64,000 nt of DNA, taken from NCBI GenBank assembly GCA_002778195.1, contig PCDI01000010.1:248001-312000 (forward strand). Direction: 5' to 3'. A model generated the notes under the pieces. The model was not told the DNA's origin and did not search any database. It worked only from the letters and a program-made list of their open reading frames with translations. A program made the translations under genes and the position numbers. Shown piece by piece: positions 19,708-31,549 of the stretch (its first letter is position 1; each line of letters begins with the position of its first letter). This DNA is from Raffaelea ambrosiae (Eukaryota; Ascomycota; Sordariomycetes; Ophiostomatales; Ophiostomataceae).

Positions 19708-21726
19708 TCAGTGGAGCGCCCGGTACTCATTGCCGCAATCTCCCAACTGGGCCAGCATCCTGTCGCATCGTTCGCCGTTCTTCCCGAGCGCCACCTCATT
19801 GATACGGCCCAGCTCCTCCTCGTTGAGTTCCCAGCCGAACGCCTTCAAGTTCTCCTCCCATCGCCCAGATACGCCGAGTCGAGTGCCCACAATCACGGCG
19901 CCAACGGCCCTTTGTTGCAGCACCCAGCGCGTGGCCACGTTTGTCAAAGACACGCCGTGGACTTGGGCTATGCTGCTGAGGACAGAGAGAAGATGTTGGA
20001 AATCATCCCAAGAAGACCAAGTGAGGATAATGTCCAGATACTTCCGCTGCGAGGGCGTGAGTGAATTTTCGGCGGCGTAGATTTCGGGCTGCGGTTGGGA
20101 CTGCCATTTTGACGACAGCATGCCGCCACACTATGTTTGGGGGGGGGGGGTGTCAGCAACGGTCCTTCCACTTGTCGAGGCGCGGACGAACTTACAAAGG
20201 CCCCATACACCAGAAGCTTGACGCCATACTTGTCGCACACATCCGCCATCTTCTTGCGTGGCCGCGAGTCGAAAAGGGAAAACTGCACGAAAACAAAGCA
20301 GCAAACTCCCATTAGCATCCCTGTGCGGTGGCCTTGGCCGGCTGGACCGGCGTTGTCGTGTACGCACCTGGACCTGGTTGGACACAATGCCCACCGCGCC
20401 GATTGTTTTCAGCAGATACTCGCACACCTCGGCGGTGTGGTCCGAGTCGAAGTTGCACAATCCAATCGAGGACACCAGCTGCGGATGGGTCTTGGTGATG
20501 CGAACGAGCTCCGCCAGGATCGCGAGATAGTCTTTTTGGTTGTACTGGCAACATCAGTCAGGATGCGGAATTCTTGCCTCTGCGTAGCCGTTCCGCGTCG
20601 GGCTACGAGTACTCACGTCATTCCAGTGGAACTGCAAGAGTTCGACCCTGCCACCGACACGTCTCGATCGCTCCTTGACCATGTCCAGGACACCCTGTGG
20701 GGAATAGGCAAAGGAGCCGAAAACACACCATTTTGTGGCGCAAAACACCTGGGCCCGCACGGCGTCGGGAAGTCGGTTCCTAAAGTCGCCGTAGATGAGC
20801 TCGGCGTCGCCCTGGCGGGGAGATTGTGTGTCAGCCAAAGCCCAGCAGCCGCCACCAAGCCAGCGGATGGGCAAGCCAATCCAGAAAAAGGGCGCCTCAC
20901 ATAGTGGTCGGCCATGTCGGCGGCCGTCAGGCCGGACTCGACCAGCCGCACGAGACTGCGTGTCTGCTCCTTGGCCGTGCCCGATCCCCATGCGGGCGAG
21001 CTCAGCTGCCAAAATCCGTTCAAGAGCCTGGGTACGTCGGTCGGGCCGAGACGGACCGTCTCGACCTGGCTGCATTTGGGCAAGCGCACGTTCAAGGTCT
21101 CCCCCGGGGCGGGCTGGAGGAACTCGCCGGCGAGCTGGGGGAACATGTACACCACGACGTCCTTCACCTGACGCTCCGGCCGCGAAAACAGGTATTCGAT
21201 CTGGGCCTGTTCGCAGTACTCCCGGCACGCCTGCATGCTCGAGACGAGGTCGCGGAGAAGGGCTTCCAAGGCTTCCGTCGGCGTCGCGCCCGATTCCTTG
21301 AGGGCTTGTATGGCCTGGACAATGTCGCCCGCCGCCTTTGTCAGCGTTGTTTCCAGACTCGTGTCCTTGGACCAGACAGCCTGGGCCGCGACGATGCTCC
21401 GGAGCAGGTGGATGAGGCTATGTCATGTGTCGTGCGGTTGGTTAGCTTCGTCTGCGCGTTCTTCATTTGTTGGCGAGCGTATGTCCTCACTATGGCATGG
21501 CCTCTGCCACCAGCTTGCACGAGAAGATGCATCTTGTCAACGCCAAGTAGTCGGTCAGGGCCGGCGAAGCCTCGCTGGAGCCCGCCGGGAAGAGGTCTGT
21601 GGGGGGGGTGAAGCTGGGCTTGGTGCCCATGAGCCGTTCTTGGACATGCTGGACGAATGGCCGCTGGGTGGCCGCTCCCTGGGAGATCAGCAGCCGAAGG
21701 GCACTCCTCAGTATTGTGTCGGGCAC
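19708..21726 (-). CDS. Aldo-keto reductase with a long unrecognised N-terminal region
   Basis: Six exons, 21726-21491, 21417-20901, 20811-20617, 20544-20368, 20282-20196 and 20130-19708, give 544 aa with all frames kept. The C-terminal 330 residues are an aldo-keto reductase barrel. The active-site tetrad is visible as Asp and Tyr in DMADHY (246-251), Lys in CATKWC (about 278) and His in QFHWND (about 313). The NADP(H) end includes AVIVGTRLGVSG. Residues 1 to about 205 are helical, with YLALTRCIFSCKLVAEAMP and many Leu/Ala/Glu, and I do not recognise them. Typical aldo-keto reductases have 310-350 residues, so this is a fusion or a special subfamily. It is divergent from a Zn2Cys6 regulator, which may control it. 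Confidence 0.82.
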
Positions 21727-22407
21727 TGCCGTCGCGCGTCATGCCATTAGCCTTGTCTTTCGACACGCTCCGAGTCAGAGAGCAAGCCGATGGACATTCT
21801 ACCCACAGTTCATCACCAGGACGTCGTCCATCATATTCCTGCCAGCTGACGTCAGCCCCTGCTTCCGGTTGGTCTCCTTCTTATCTCGACTTACACGTGA
21901 CCAGCCATATTGAACGATGCGTGAACGGGCTGCGCGTCCAATGCTTTCCGTGGATGGGCGGGCGCTGCTGTTGGGGACGTGTCTGCGCCGTGGTTGATTA
22001 TCGGACACCCAGGGCCGGATGGGTGGTGTTGATCGAGCTGCATATGAGGCGGAATTTAAAAAAAGAAAAACAGGTACCCCGAACAGGGAGGAAGACGCTA
22101 GCCTCGACACCACCAAAGCAATGTGGTGACAATGGGACCCGCCCAGGGCCATGGTTGGCCGATTGCCGGTGAATGGGAATTGAGACGCCGGTTGGTGGAG
22201 CCGCTCTTCCGGCAACGTGATTTGCTTCTTATCACTGGGCGCCACCATCCATGCCATCCCCACCGCACCAAAAGCCCACACGACACATTGTTTTGAATAA
22301 ATGGCAGGCGAGACGACCACCGGCAAGACACCGGCCGTCGTTTATTGTCCTTTCGCCGCTCTGGTTCGCTGGCCCTTCTCCCACCGACACACACGACCGG
22401 ACCGAGA
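21727..22407. promoter_or_regulatory. Divergent promoter between the reductase and the Zn2Cys6 regulator
   Basis: 681 nt. A CTTATC (GATA) site lies near 22225. Open frames on both strands overlap one another and lack motifs. No gene is called. Confidence 0.35.
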
Positions 22408-24957
22408 ATGGAGCAGCAAATTGTGCCCGAGGGTGGCAAATCGCCCAAACCTGCGTGAGTGGAGAGGGCGCGGCCCACCGTCTTCTTCTTTCCTTCTTCC
22501 CCGGTGTCTGGGATGCTGACCCGGCGTGTTGGCCGCCACCAAAAAAAGGGCCCCCAATGCATGCCTGCCCTGCCGCAAAGTCAAGATGCGATGCCGCCCG
22601 GCCGGCGATGGCGGCAAATGCGAGCGCTGCCGCCGCAAGGCGCTCGACTGCGTGTATCGACAGCACCGTCGGGGGCGGAAGCTGGGAACAAGGTGCGTCG
22701 TCGGGCACCTCGACACAGCAGGTCTGCTTGCGCGTGTGCGTGTTCTCGTCTCACTCATGCGGATGCCAGATTGACACGCACGGCCTCGCCCGCGCTGGGG
22801 GGCGCCCCACCGGTTCATGCCAAGGGTTCCGAGTTCCTGGTTAGAACGCCGGCCCAGCAAGGCGGGCCGCCACCGATCGAGCCGGTGTCGGAGGTGGCCC
22901 GCGCAGCGCCCGGAGAGACCATGCCCGGGGAGCAAAGCAGCCTGCAGCCCTGCGGGCTCTTCAGCCCCGCGGCGACGCAGGGACGCTTCAGCCTCAACAG
23001 CGTCCTGAGCACAGCCGACGTCGACCCGGCCGATCTGTCGGGCCAGGTGGCGTCTATGCCCGCCGAGGATCCCATTCGGCGCGGGCTGGTGCACCTGTCC
23101 GTGGCGGAATCGTTGTTTGACAAGTAAATTTTCGGATCTTGGGGAGGAGGGGGGCTCCATCTGGGTTGATCTCTGCTGCGAGCGTGGTGTCCCCTCGAGC
23201 CCGCTAACCAACATCGCCAGCTTCATCAACATTCTCAATCCGTACATCAGCCAGCTGGACCCCGTCTTGCACACCTTTTCGTTTGTGCAGCAAAGGTCCA
23301 CCCTGCTCTTCAGCAACATTCTCGCCGCCGCGGCCAAGTCGTTCAATCCGGCCTTGTATCCGACGCTGCACGACCATGCCGAGACGTTGCTCGCCGGGAG
23401 CTTCCGGTACGGACGGAAGTCGACGGAAGTGGTGCAGGCCATCATGATCAACACGTACTGGAAAGAACCAGAAGACACCCGAGCGTGGACATCGCTGGGA
23501 TACGCCATACGCATGTGCATGGATCTGGGCTGGCACAAGCTGGCGCCCTATTCCCGTCTGCGCCAGGCCTCGATGACCGAGATGCAGATACGAGAGGCAC
23601 GAAACATTGAGCGCACCTGGTTCACGCTCTTTGTGTACGATCGAAGGTAAATTCAAAAGCTCCTTGGCACCCCTCCCCCTTTCTGACGTCCTGCGGGCCC
23701 CCGCCCCGAGGATGGATTCTAATATGAAACACATGGGCGACAGCATCAGCTTGCAGACGGGGAAACCGTGGATGATTGAACGAGGCGCCTTTATGGAATC
23801 CATCGAATCCTGGTGCCGCGACCCTCTTGCCACTGCCAACGATGCTCTTCTCGGCGCCTTTGTCACCCTCCGCCTCCTGAGCTCCGAGGTCTTCAAGCTC
23901 GTCGGCCCCAAACCGCGCAGGGGTTACGGGAGCTGGGCATACCACTCCGAGTCGTTTCTGGCCATCATACGAGGCAGAATCGACGAGTGGGAGAGCCGTT
24001 GGATAGCATCGGTCCATGCAGGTTCGTATTGTGTTTTGGCCCCTGTGTGGTTCCTGTCCTCCCGCATTCGCGTGCCGCCCATTCATACTCACCAACGAGG
24101 GATGGGACAGAAAGTTGCCATCCTTTTTTGATACACTTCTACGCCACACACATCCGCCTGCAATTGTATTCGCTGCCTTTGCAGGACATTCTTTCCATGA
24201 AACGCGTCGACATATCGTCGAACCTGGAGATTCTCTGGGTCAGCTATTCCAGCGCCATGGACATGATGAACTTGACATGCCGCTTTGCACCCCGGCTCTA
24301 CTTTGTTCAAGATTCGATCCACATCATGACAGCATACGGGGCCGCATTCCTCATCCAGGTACGAACGGGCAGTCCGCTTACTCCATGACATGGGAAGGAC
24401 GACTAACGCACGGGTTCGTCTGGCAGCTTTTGATGTCCGCTCCCGACTCGATCGTCAGCGAGATCGAGCAGAAGACGATAGACACGATACAGGCGGCGAG
24501 GCAAGCCTTCTTTCAGCAGTCCGCGCCCAAAGGCTCCAGCTGCGCCTTGCAAGCGATGTTCCTCGACAGGATTGTGCGCAGCTACCTGGAAAAAAAGCCC
24601 AGTCGGGAGCGCCACCGAGAGCGAGAACCGGAGCCACAGCTAGGAGACAACCCCCCCCAAAATGGAACCGACCCGAACCGTGCCGGCATGCACCCCGGCG
24701 CCGGATCTTGCCAGCAGCGGGGACCACGTCCCCTCTCCTCACGATCTGCTGCCAACGAGCAGCCGGCTCGGGCAACGAACCAGGACCTGTCGCCGGCTAG
24801 TATGGGCGAGGAGTCGACTGTCGCCGGCACGTCCCGTGATGGCTGTGACCCATACCAGTCCAAACTGGACATGGTGGCGTCCGACGAGTTCTCCTGGGCG
24901 GATTTCTGTGCGGTGGCCGGCTTCAATATTCAAGATGGCGTCTTTTTTGAAATGTAA
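22408..24957 (+). CDS. Zn2Cys6 transcription factor with fungal-specific middle domain
   Basis: Seven exons, 22408-22454, 22549-22692, 22770-23123, 23221-23646, 23711-24021, 24111-24358 and 24427-24957, give 686 aa. The DNA-binding domain is at residues 20-49 (ACLPCRKVKMRC, then CERCRRKALDC, six Cys spaced 2-6-8-2-6) and is followed by a basic linker RRGRKLG. The middle has the fungal transcription-factor domain (MCMDLGWHKLAP). The C-terminus is acidic and ends DEFSWADFCAVAGF, which may be an activation segment. It acts in the nucleus and probably binds CGG-type sites. Position next to the reductase and permeases suggests it as a pathway-specific activator; this is inference. The 398-codon opposite-strand frame is a shadow. 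Confidence 0.88.
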
Positions 24958-25054
24958 ACAAACGTGTACTCCTATGTGTTCTCGCTATGAATTGTGATAC
25001 ATTGCATACAACTTGTATCTGGGTCATGGTGGACAGTCGGTCTGGCCTGGTTCC

Positions 25055-25481
25055 TCACGTGTGTTCCACAGTCGGTTCAACAGGGACTACCGTAGTCTCT
25101 GAATGGTTGAACGTGCGCAACTCTTGCCGGATGATTTTCAGTTTGGATGGGCAATTGGGGTCCGGGCAAGCGATCAGCGCGTCGGATGTCATCCAGTCGT
25201 TCCTCGATGTTTTCCGTTGCTTGGCCGGCAGCAATGGCAAAACAGACGCTGGCAGGATGTCAGTCTGGTCCCGTGATCCCCTGCCTCGATTTCCATTCAT
25301 CTTCGCTTGGCAACGTACCCAGACTGTATATGCTGATGCCTTGGTTGGGGGGGAGATAGAGCATCTCTCCCTGCAGAAGGAAGTAGTCGCCTTCTTTGGC
25401 ACCACACATGATCCGTTCGCCGGGTGGGCAGACAACCTCAACGCGGAGGTCATAGAGTTGGAATGATTCGTCAGACGCCAT
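25055..25481 (-). CDS. TIGR04076-family small protein
   Basis: Exons 25481-25319 and 25248-25055 join across a 70-nt intron to give 118 aa. The N-terminal exon reads LYDLRVEVV, then CGAKEGDYF and GEMLYLPPNQGISIYSLA. The second exon carries LPLLPAKQR, NDWMTSDALIACPDPNC and a lysine-rich end. This order of blocks matches the TIGR04076 family, found in bacteria and fungi with no established function. The two blocks sit in different frames, so only splicing shows the family. It converges on the regulator with 97 nt between stops. The short extension after KLKII may be a variable tail. Confidence 0.78.
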
Positions 25482-25689
25482 CTTGGTGGGTGCGGGGTTG
25501 TTGGCAACGAGCTGCTCCAGGGGCTATGCGAGGAGGGGCGTCTATGCGCTTGGGTTGAACTCGAACGCGGCTCACCACTCGCTAGTTGTATGAAGGTGAG
25601 GCTCTGTGGCATCTGGCTTCCAGATCGTGGGGGGGGCTGATGAGTTCCCGCATTTACCGGCGTTTAATGCGGCGATTGTCTGAAAGGCC

Positions 25690-25990
25690 GGTAGTCAAAA
25701 GCTGAGTAAGGCCTAAGAGCCCTACAAGTAGAGTTTTTCCTATTAGGCCGACGATAAGAACCTTTGTCGTTGTTTTCAGCAACCTTTACAATGAAGAGCC
25801 GGGGGCTTCCTTTTGCCACGCCCCATCTGATCCGTACCTGCAGATACTATTGCTAATAGTAGTCCCTCCTCCTGCCGGCCTGCCGGTCTGTGCGTACAGC
25901 ACTAGGAGGAGGGAGCTAGTTGCCCTACTACTGCGAGGAGTCCCTTATGACTTACTTACCTGTAGGGGTTCTCTGTTCCGCTTTGACCAT
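25690..25990 (+). repeat. Dispersed hairpin repeat, copy A
   Basis: Aligns with copy B (27640-27900) and inverted copy C (62460-62690). Shared blocks include CTGATC, TACCT-CAGA-ACTATTGCTAA, a G/C hairpin and, in A and B, CTGTTCCGCTTT. The hairpin arms are CCCTCCTCCT (25864-25873) and AGGAGGAGGG (25904-25913). Confidence 0.65.
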
Positions 25991-25998
25991 GGACACAT

Positions 25999-26041
25999 CC
26001 ATCTTTGGCTGAGCGAGAGAGAAAGAGAGAAAGAGAGAGAG
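25999..26041 (+). repeat. GA-rich simple repeat
   Basis: Purine-only tract of GAGA/GAAA units. A similar tract lies at about 61571-61625. Confidence 0.8.
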
Positions 26042-26049
26042 GCCTACTT

Positions 26050-26771
26050 CTACGCACCCCATCTCGTACAAATGTCGCAGCGACGCTCCTCGCCCTCGAG
26101 CTCGTCGACCATCCGGCTCATTTCTTCCTTGGCCTCCCGGAACAGCTCCACGTCGTAGTCGTGCCATCGCCGGGCTTTTTGCGCCGCCGCTTCGCCCACC
26201 GGCGCTCTTCCTTGAACTCCTCCGCCGCCGCTTCCCGGTGCGCGTCCCGCTCCAGTGGTGTCGTCAAGGCCGTAAACGCGAGCTTGCCGGGCTCGCCTGG
26301 CTTTCTGATCCACCGCAGAAGTTTTACTTTTTTCGCCCGCTGACTGGGGGGGGGCCGAGAAGCCGGTCGTGATGAGCCCGAGCTCCTCGTCGGACAGGTC
26401 GGCCGCCGATGCCAGGGCGCGGCGGAAGATGTCTTCGGGAGTCGGAGCAGTGGTGGCAGTGGTGGCATGGTCGTCGTCGCCGCCGCCGCCGTCCCGCCAG
26501 TAACACGATGAATGTCCGCCGCCACTTCAGCCGCCACCGGCATATACCGCAGGCAGTTGCGCTGGGAGGGCGTCAGCGATTCTGGAAATGTGGGCGCCTT
26601 GTACGACAAGAAGCCGGTGCGCAGTAGAAAGCGCTTCCCGCGCTTGGAGAGCACCTCGCCGCGCCGGATCTTGCCCTGGAGGTCGGCCTTGTAGCCGTCG
26701 CGTCGGGCGCGGGAGGCTTCCTCGTCCGGTTTCTGCTGTTGGCTGCTCCATGGGTCGTCTGCTGCTTGCAT
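26050..26771 (-). pseudogene. Frame-broken gene of unknown function
   Basis: Coding-like peptide starts at ATG 26771 (MQAADDPWSSQQQKPDEEA) and runs to about 26495 with KIRRGEVLSKRGKRFLLR and LTPSQRNCLRYMPV. It then appears to move to a second frame (TPEDIFRRALASAADLSDEE, about 26430-26370). Near a run of nine G at 26346-26354 it seems to return to the first frame (LAFTALTTPLERDAHREAA). It ends in the second frame (DYDVELFREAKEEMSRMVDE, then CDICTRWGA, stop at 26050). No GT-AG introns explain these changes. Either the gene is decayed or homopolymer and GGC-repeat errors disturb the sequence. No family is recognised; the peptide is basic and charged, like a nuclear or mitochondrial protein. Confidence 0.4.
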
Positions 26772-27329
26772 AATGGACAATGGACAGCAGGATGAAGACG
26801 ATGCAAAAGGAAACAAAATGTGTCGTTTCGCTGCAGCCTGGGAAGGAAGAGTGGCCAGTTCGGGCCAAGGAGACAAAAAAAAAGCACAGAAATTAATCAA
26901 AAAGAAAGTCGAAACTATTCCTCCCAAGACACAAACCTGCCCTTCTTTTTCTTACCCCGGTCGGGCTGCTAATACTAATCCGAGTCCGAATGCAAGGATT
27001 GGTTGAAACAAAAAGGAATGGAGGATGAGATGCAGCAAGCCGTAATCTCGAATGACGTCGACATTGACGAGTTTCAGAAGTCGACTGCTATTAAAATATA
27101 AACTTTTCTCTTCTTTCCGCCTTTGAGTCCGTTCGTGTCATTAAGCCCCGTGATGGCAGCAAAAAAAATAGAAATAGCTCGCGCTGCAAGAGGAATGAAA
27201 AGTCGTAAGTTTATTTCAATGATAACGAGATCGCCAAACCGGGAATGTCAGAAAGAAATAAAAAGGAATAACATCCTACTACTTCTCCTACTACCTCTAC
27301 CACGTATTTTAACAGGTAGTGTGGCCATG

Positions 27330-27356
27330 TTTTTTTTTTTTTTTTTTTTTTTTTTT
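27330..27356 (+). repeat. T27 homopolymer
   Basis: Twenty-seven consecutive T; on the minus strand it reads as poly(A). It may be the 3' tail of a retroposed sequence lying at higher coordinates, but no element body is recognised. Confidence 0.8.
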
Positions 27357-27639
27357 AATCTCCAATACAGTCTATAAAAATCAAACACCTAAACAAATAC
27401 AATACAATACGACCTTAAAAATCCCAGAAACATTTGTTTTTTCAGCCATATACCAATAGCCTCTACCTATTGAGTTGGAGTCGATAAAAGAAGAAGAAAC
27501 AGTGGTGAAACAACACAAGGAGAACCACCTGCTTGAAGAGCAGACGGATATTAAGACAAAGGCTTTACCAGAAAGAAAGGGGGGTTTTTCTCGCGGGATA
27601 TCGATGGTTTTCAATCTGCTCTCACGACGCTGTTTTTCA

Positions 27640-27900
27640 ATGCTTTTCGTTATATTCCAAATAAAAAAGCCGCTGGGTGGCTCTCTTTCGTTGCCCCCTT
27701 TCTGATCAGTACCTACAGAAACTATTGCTAACAAGTCCCCTCCCTCCTTTCGGCCAGTACACCAGTACTGAGAGGAAGGGGGACTAGTTAATTGCCCTAT
27801 TAAAAGAGTCCCTTTAAAGACTCGCCCGTGAGTAGGTGAGTAGGGGGTGCCGTTAGGTGGGTTATTTGTTTGGTTGCTGTCCCTGTTCCGCTTTCACTAT
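27640..27900 (+). repeat. Dispersed hairpin repeat, copy B
   Basis: Same order of blocks as copy A. The hairpin arms AGTCCCCTCCCTCCT (27734-27748) and AGAGGAAGGGGGACT (27771-27785) differ from copy A but still pair, and an inner CAGTAC/GTACTG pair is present. Confidence 0.65.
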
Positions 27901-29331
27901 ATTATGTATATTTTGGTATATGGCCATTATCACCAGGTTTGGCCACCATGACTCATTTAAAATCCGTTAAGGGGTGAGAACATAGGTGTTTGTGCCTTCG
28001 CATTCACAGTTGCCGCTCGTGGGGACAAGTGGACATGGGACGTACACGAAACAAAGTACGAGAACAAATAGAATACAAGGACCTGACAACAAGGGTGAAA
28101 AGACGTACTATGGAAGAGTACTCCACAAATAGTTCATCTAGACCATTCCCAACAAACGGAGACTGCTAGGAACTGGAGCTTTGCCACTGTTTCCGTCCGT
28201 ACGGCATAGTGCATTCGCTAACATAGTCCGAGGAGAAGCGAGCTTTTGGGGCTAACGGTTTTCCTGGACCGACAAGACGTGAACGCACGATCTCGGCCAA
28301 ACGAGCCAAACACAACGTGGCTGGCTTTAGCCTTGAAGCACACTTTCCTGGCTGTCTGTATAGTCGCGTTTGCGACGGATTTGCCACGGGTTTCTGTTTT
28401 CTCTCCGAAGGAGCCGAACTGCCTGGCCCAGAGGAGTACGGAGTAGAGTGGGTTTGACCGTTCGTAGTCGGAGCTAGCTTTCTCTCTGGACTCGAAGAGA
28501 ACGTGGCGTGCGTGCTTCCAACTAATAGCATACGGAACCAGAAACCCCCACCCCAAAAAGAAATTCCGAGTTGCGATGCCAACTCCTAACCAGCTAGTGT
28601 TCCAAGTACGAATCGGTCTTCTGGTCCACCCAGAATGTGAAATGAGGAGAGGAGACGGTGGGAGATTCGGATGCGGCCTGATACTGCATACAGGCAAGTG
28701 AGCTCTGTTGGAATCTTGAACATCGGACGGGTGCACATACGAGTACGAGCAGTACTATGTACGAATGGGACGCCGGCGCGTCGGGGCCTCTTTCTGCGCG
28801 CTACGCCTGGTGCACGAGCACTCGAATTCTAGCTCGGCGATCTGCACATCCACAGTGGTACTCGTGCGTCGCAGTCGCCTTGCCCCGGAGTCCGCCGTGG
28901 ACAATGGTTGTGGTGCGCTGCCCCGATGCACCATACTATGTAGTTGCAACCCCTACTTTGTTTGTGGCTGTATGCTCGTATTGCCGTGTTCTGTGTAAAT
29001 GCAGCTTGGCCCGAGGCCACCGGGGGAGGCTGCTAGTAGGCAGCCCTAAGTCGGCCTGAGCCGGGTAGGACCCGTGGTTTTTCCCCTCTCCCAACTGTCA
29101 GTTGTCCGCTAGTCACTGACATGCATACTACGCCCGACAGTCCAGCAACCGAGGCCATCTCAGGTTAGTCAAGACAGCCCGGTGTCAGAAAACGCGGCTT
29201 AGTTCGCCCTCCATTCTGCCCACCCTTTTGGTTCAGCCCCCCCTTCCCCTTTTTTATTTAATCGCATGCCTGTTTTCTGTTTGTTTTGGGAGAAACAGCT
29301 TCCCGTCGGGTTTTGGTCGCGGGCGGTTACG

Positions 29332-29332
29332 N
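29332..29332. other. Ambiguous base (N)
   Basis: Single N in the assembly, in a non-coding stretch. Confidence 0.99.
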
Positions 29333-30105
29333 CAACTGGATTTAACGTCGCCCGACTAATATGGGTTCCGGTCCGAAAGAGTGGCCCGCCCGCAGGATGT
29401 GTTCGGGCAACACTTTGCTCGCTGTGTGCCTGCCATTCATTGCTTTTTTGGTTTCTATTCTTTTTTTTTTTTCTTTTTTTTTTCCTGCTTTTTGTCCCTA
29501 TTCTTTTCTCACTCGCAGTCTTGCCATGTGCACGATAAGATGTAGAATTTAGATATGCACTCATACTGCCACTGGTGGATGTCGTACAACCCCCAATCGT
29601 CCTGTCAATCTTGGCCTACAGGGGAAGGTGTTAGAGCAAAGCTAGCCAGACAATGGCCTCATACTGCGGGCAAGAAGCCAGACTTGACAGGTAGCGCTAC
29701 CACCTTTCGTGTGCGCGTCGAAAGGGCCGTTTCCACGACCTTCCCTAGCGGGTGACCCTGACTACTTTCCCAGCTGGCGAGTCTGCATGCCGAAATTTCC
29801 TACCGTACGTCTGTCTAGCCCTCTGGGAGGCTGGCGACAGGACAAAGAAAAAGAAATATGGCTCTCGGCCCCGGATGCCAAGAGCGTGTTTTCAGACAAC
29901 CTCCCTTGGCTTCTTGCGAGGGGGTCTCCCTGCGTCTCGCGGCCCATGATATTATGATATGAGTAGAACGCAAGTCCTCTCCTCTCCGGACCTCTGCCAA
30001 CTTTTTTTCGACCGCTTTCCTCTCCCACAGCGCCTTTCTTGCCCCCTTGGCTTCCTTGTTTGCCGTGCCATTGTCCGTCTGTGCAGACCGACGCAACAGG
30101 CCACC

Positions 30106-31549
30106 ATGCCGGAGTACTACCAGGGGCCCAACAACTCGGCCAGGCTCAAGATCGTCACGATCACACTGGCATGCGTCGCAACCGTTCTCGTGGTATGGAG
30201 AATCACATGGCGCATCAAGAAGAAAGTCATCGGTCTGACGGATTATCTTCTGCTGCTTGGATACGTATGTGCATGCACGACTGTGTCACACGTATGCGCA
30301 CGAGCACTGACCAGTGACCAGGGGTTGAGTGTTTGCGTGGCTGGGCTCAACCTTGCTCGTGAGTGTCCCACGCCGCATCTGCATCCGATCCCGCTGTCGC
30401 ATCTGGCACTGACCGTCCACGCAAAGCATACTTCCAGTGGGGATACGGATACCACAAGTCGGATGTCCCACCCGAGATCGTGAAATCCGTCCGACCCAAA
30501 ATTGTACGTGTATGGCCTATGGTGGCGGGCGACTTTGTTCCTCTGGTCTGGCTGACACTCGGCCAGTGCTTCTACCTCGTCCAGGTTTTCTTCAAGGCCA
30601 CCGCCGGCGTCATCAAACTGTCCGTGGCCGCCATCTACATGACCATCTTCGAGAAGTCCGTCCTCCTGCCCTCGCGCATCGCACGCGTCTGCAACTTTGC
30701 CCTCATGGGCGTCGTGGTGGCCTACTACACGGGCGGCACCCTGGTGTCCGCATTCCAGTGCACGCCCGTGCGCAAGGCCTGGATCAGCAGCGTGGACGGC
30801 CACTGCATCGACAACGACCAGTTCCGTGGCGCCAATGCCTACATCAACGCCCTGACATCGGTCCTGCTGGTCATCATGCCGTTCCCGGCTCTGTTGGCGA
30901 CGGAACATCGCAGCAAAGAGCTGTGGCAGTTCTTTGGCCTGGTCTCCATTGGTCTTGTGTATGGAAATCGGCCTCGAGTGTCTGATCTTTTTTTCTTGAT
31001 TTTCTTGTCTGCTGACACATCGCTCCTCTTCCTAGACACACGGGATGTGCCATCTGCCGTATTGTTCAGATCTACACGCCCGTGCCGGGAGCCTCCACCG
31101 ATCCGCAGTGTACGTTTTCAGCCCACCCCGCCATCAATGTCGCTGTGCCAATCCAACTAACGAGAACAGGGTACAACACCAACCCCAACACCATTGCCAT
31201 GGCAGAAATCTTCACCGCGCTGCTGGTCTCCACCATGTTGACAATGCGGCCCTGCTTCAAGATCTTTGGCCATGCCATCATATCCACCTTGACCAGCGCA
31301 TCCAAGGTGGGCACAAGAGGCTCGAAGCCGTCCTCGCGGACATTGACGTCGACGAGCGTCTCCAGCCCCGCGCCCAAGGGGTTCCAGGGCTTCAACCGAC
31401 TGGGACCCACGCCCGAGGTGGACATTGAGCTCGAGGGCGACTGCTGCAGTACAAACGACCTCGCCGAGCGATCCTATCCGCTGGGATACCACCCATATAC
31501 CCCCTTCCACACCCCCTACCGAGCACCACCAGGAGACGACCGTTCCTGA
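30106..31549 (+). CDS. Integral membrane protein with fungal rhodopsin-like fold
   Basis: Exons 30106-30264, 30322-30358, 30427-30503, 30567-30958, 31036-31109 and 31170-31549. The intron at 30504-30566 is 63 nt, so frame cannot confirm it, but the donor GTACGT and the fit to the family support it. The protein has about seven helices: IVTITLACVATVLVVWRI, a DYLLLLGY motif, FKATAGVIKLSVAAIYM, ARVCNFALMGVVVAYY, and FFGLVSIGLVHTGCAICRIV made by splicing. This matches the fungal rhodopsin/PTH11-like extracellular-loop family, whose members sense surface signals or are of unknown role. The C-terminal tail is Ser/Thr/Pro-rich and cytosolic. Confidence 0.8.

Larger units (their letters stand above)
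25482..26049. other. Gene-free stretch with repeat copy A and a GA-rich tract
   Basis: Promoter of the TIGR04076 gene followed by repeat copy A (about 25690-25990) and a GA-rich simple repeat at 25999-26041. No gene is seen. Confidence 0.5.
26772..30105. other. 3.3-kb gene-poor region
   Basis: Mostly AT-rich sequence with repeat copy B (27640-27900), a T27 run (27330-27356), a second T-rich stretch near 29460-29485 and one ambiguous base at 29332. Open frames at 28166-28736 lack motifs and conserved composition and are not called. The promoter of the following membrane-protein gene lies in about 29950-30105. Confidence 0.5.

Noticed and set aside
22342..23538. 398-codon minus-strand frame
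   Set aside because: Overlaps the Zn2Cys6 gene, whose exons, motif and splice sites are coherent.
28166..28736. Overlapping minus frames of 138 and 172 codons
   Set aside because: No motif, and several frames are open at once in a gene-poor region.
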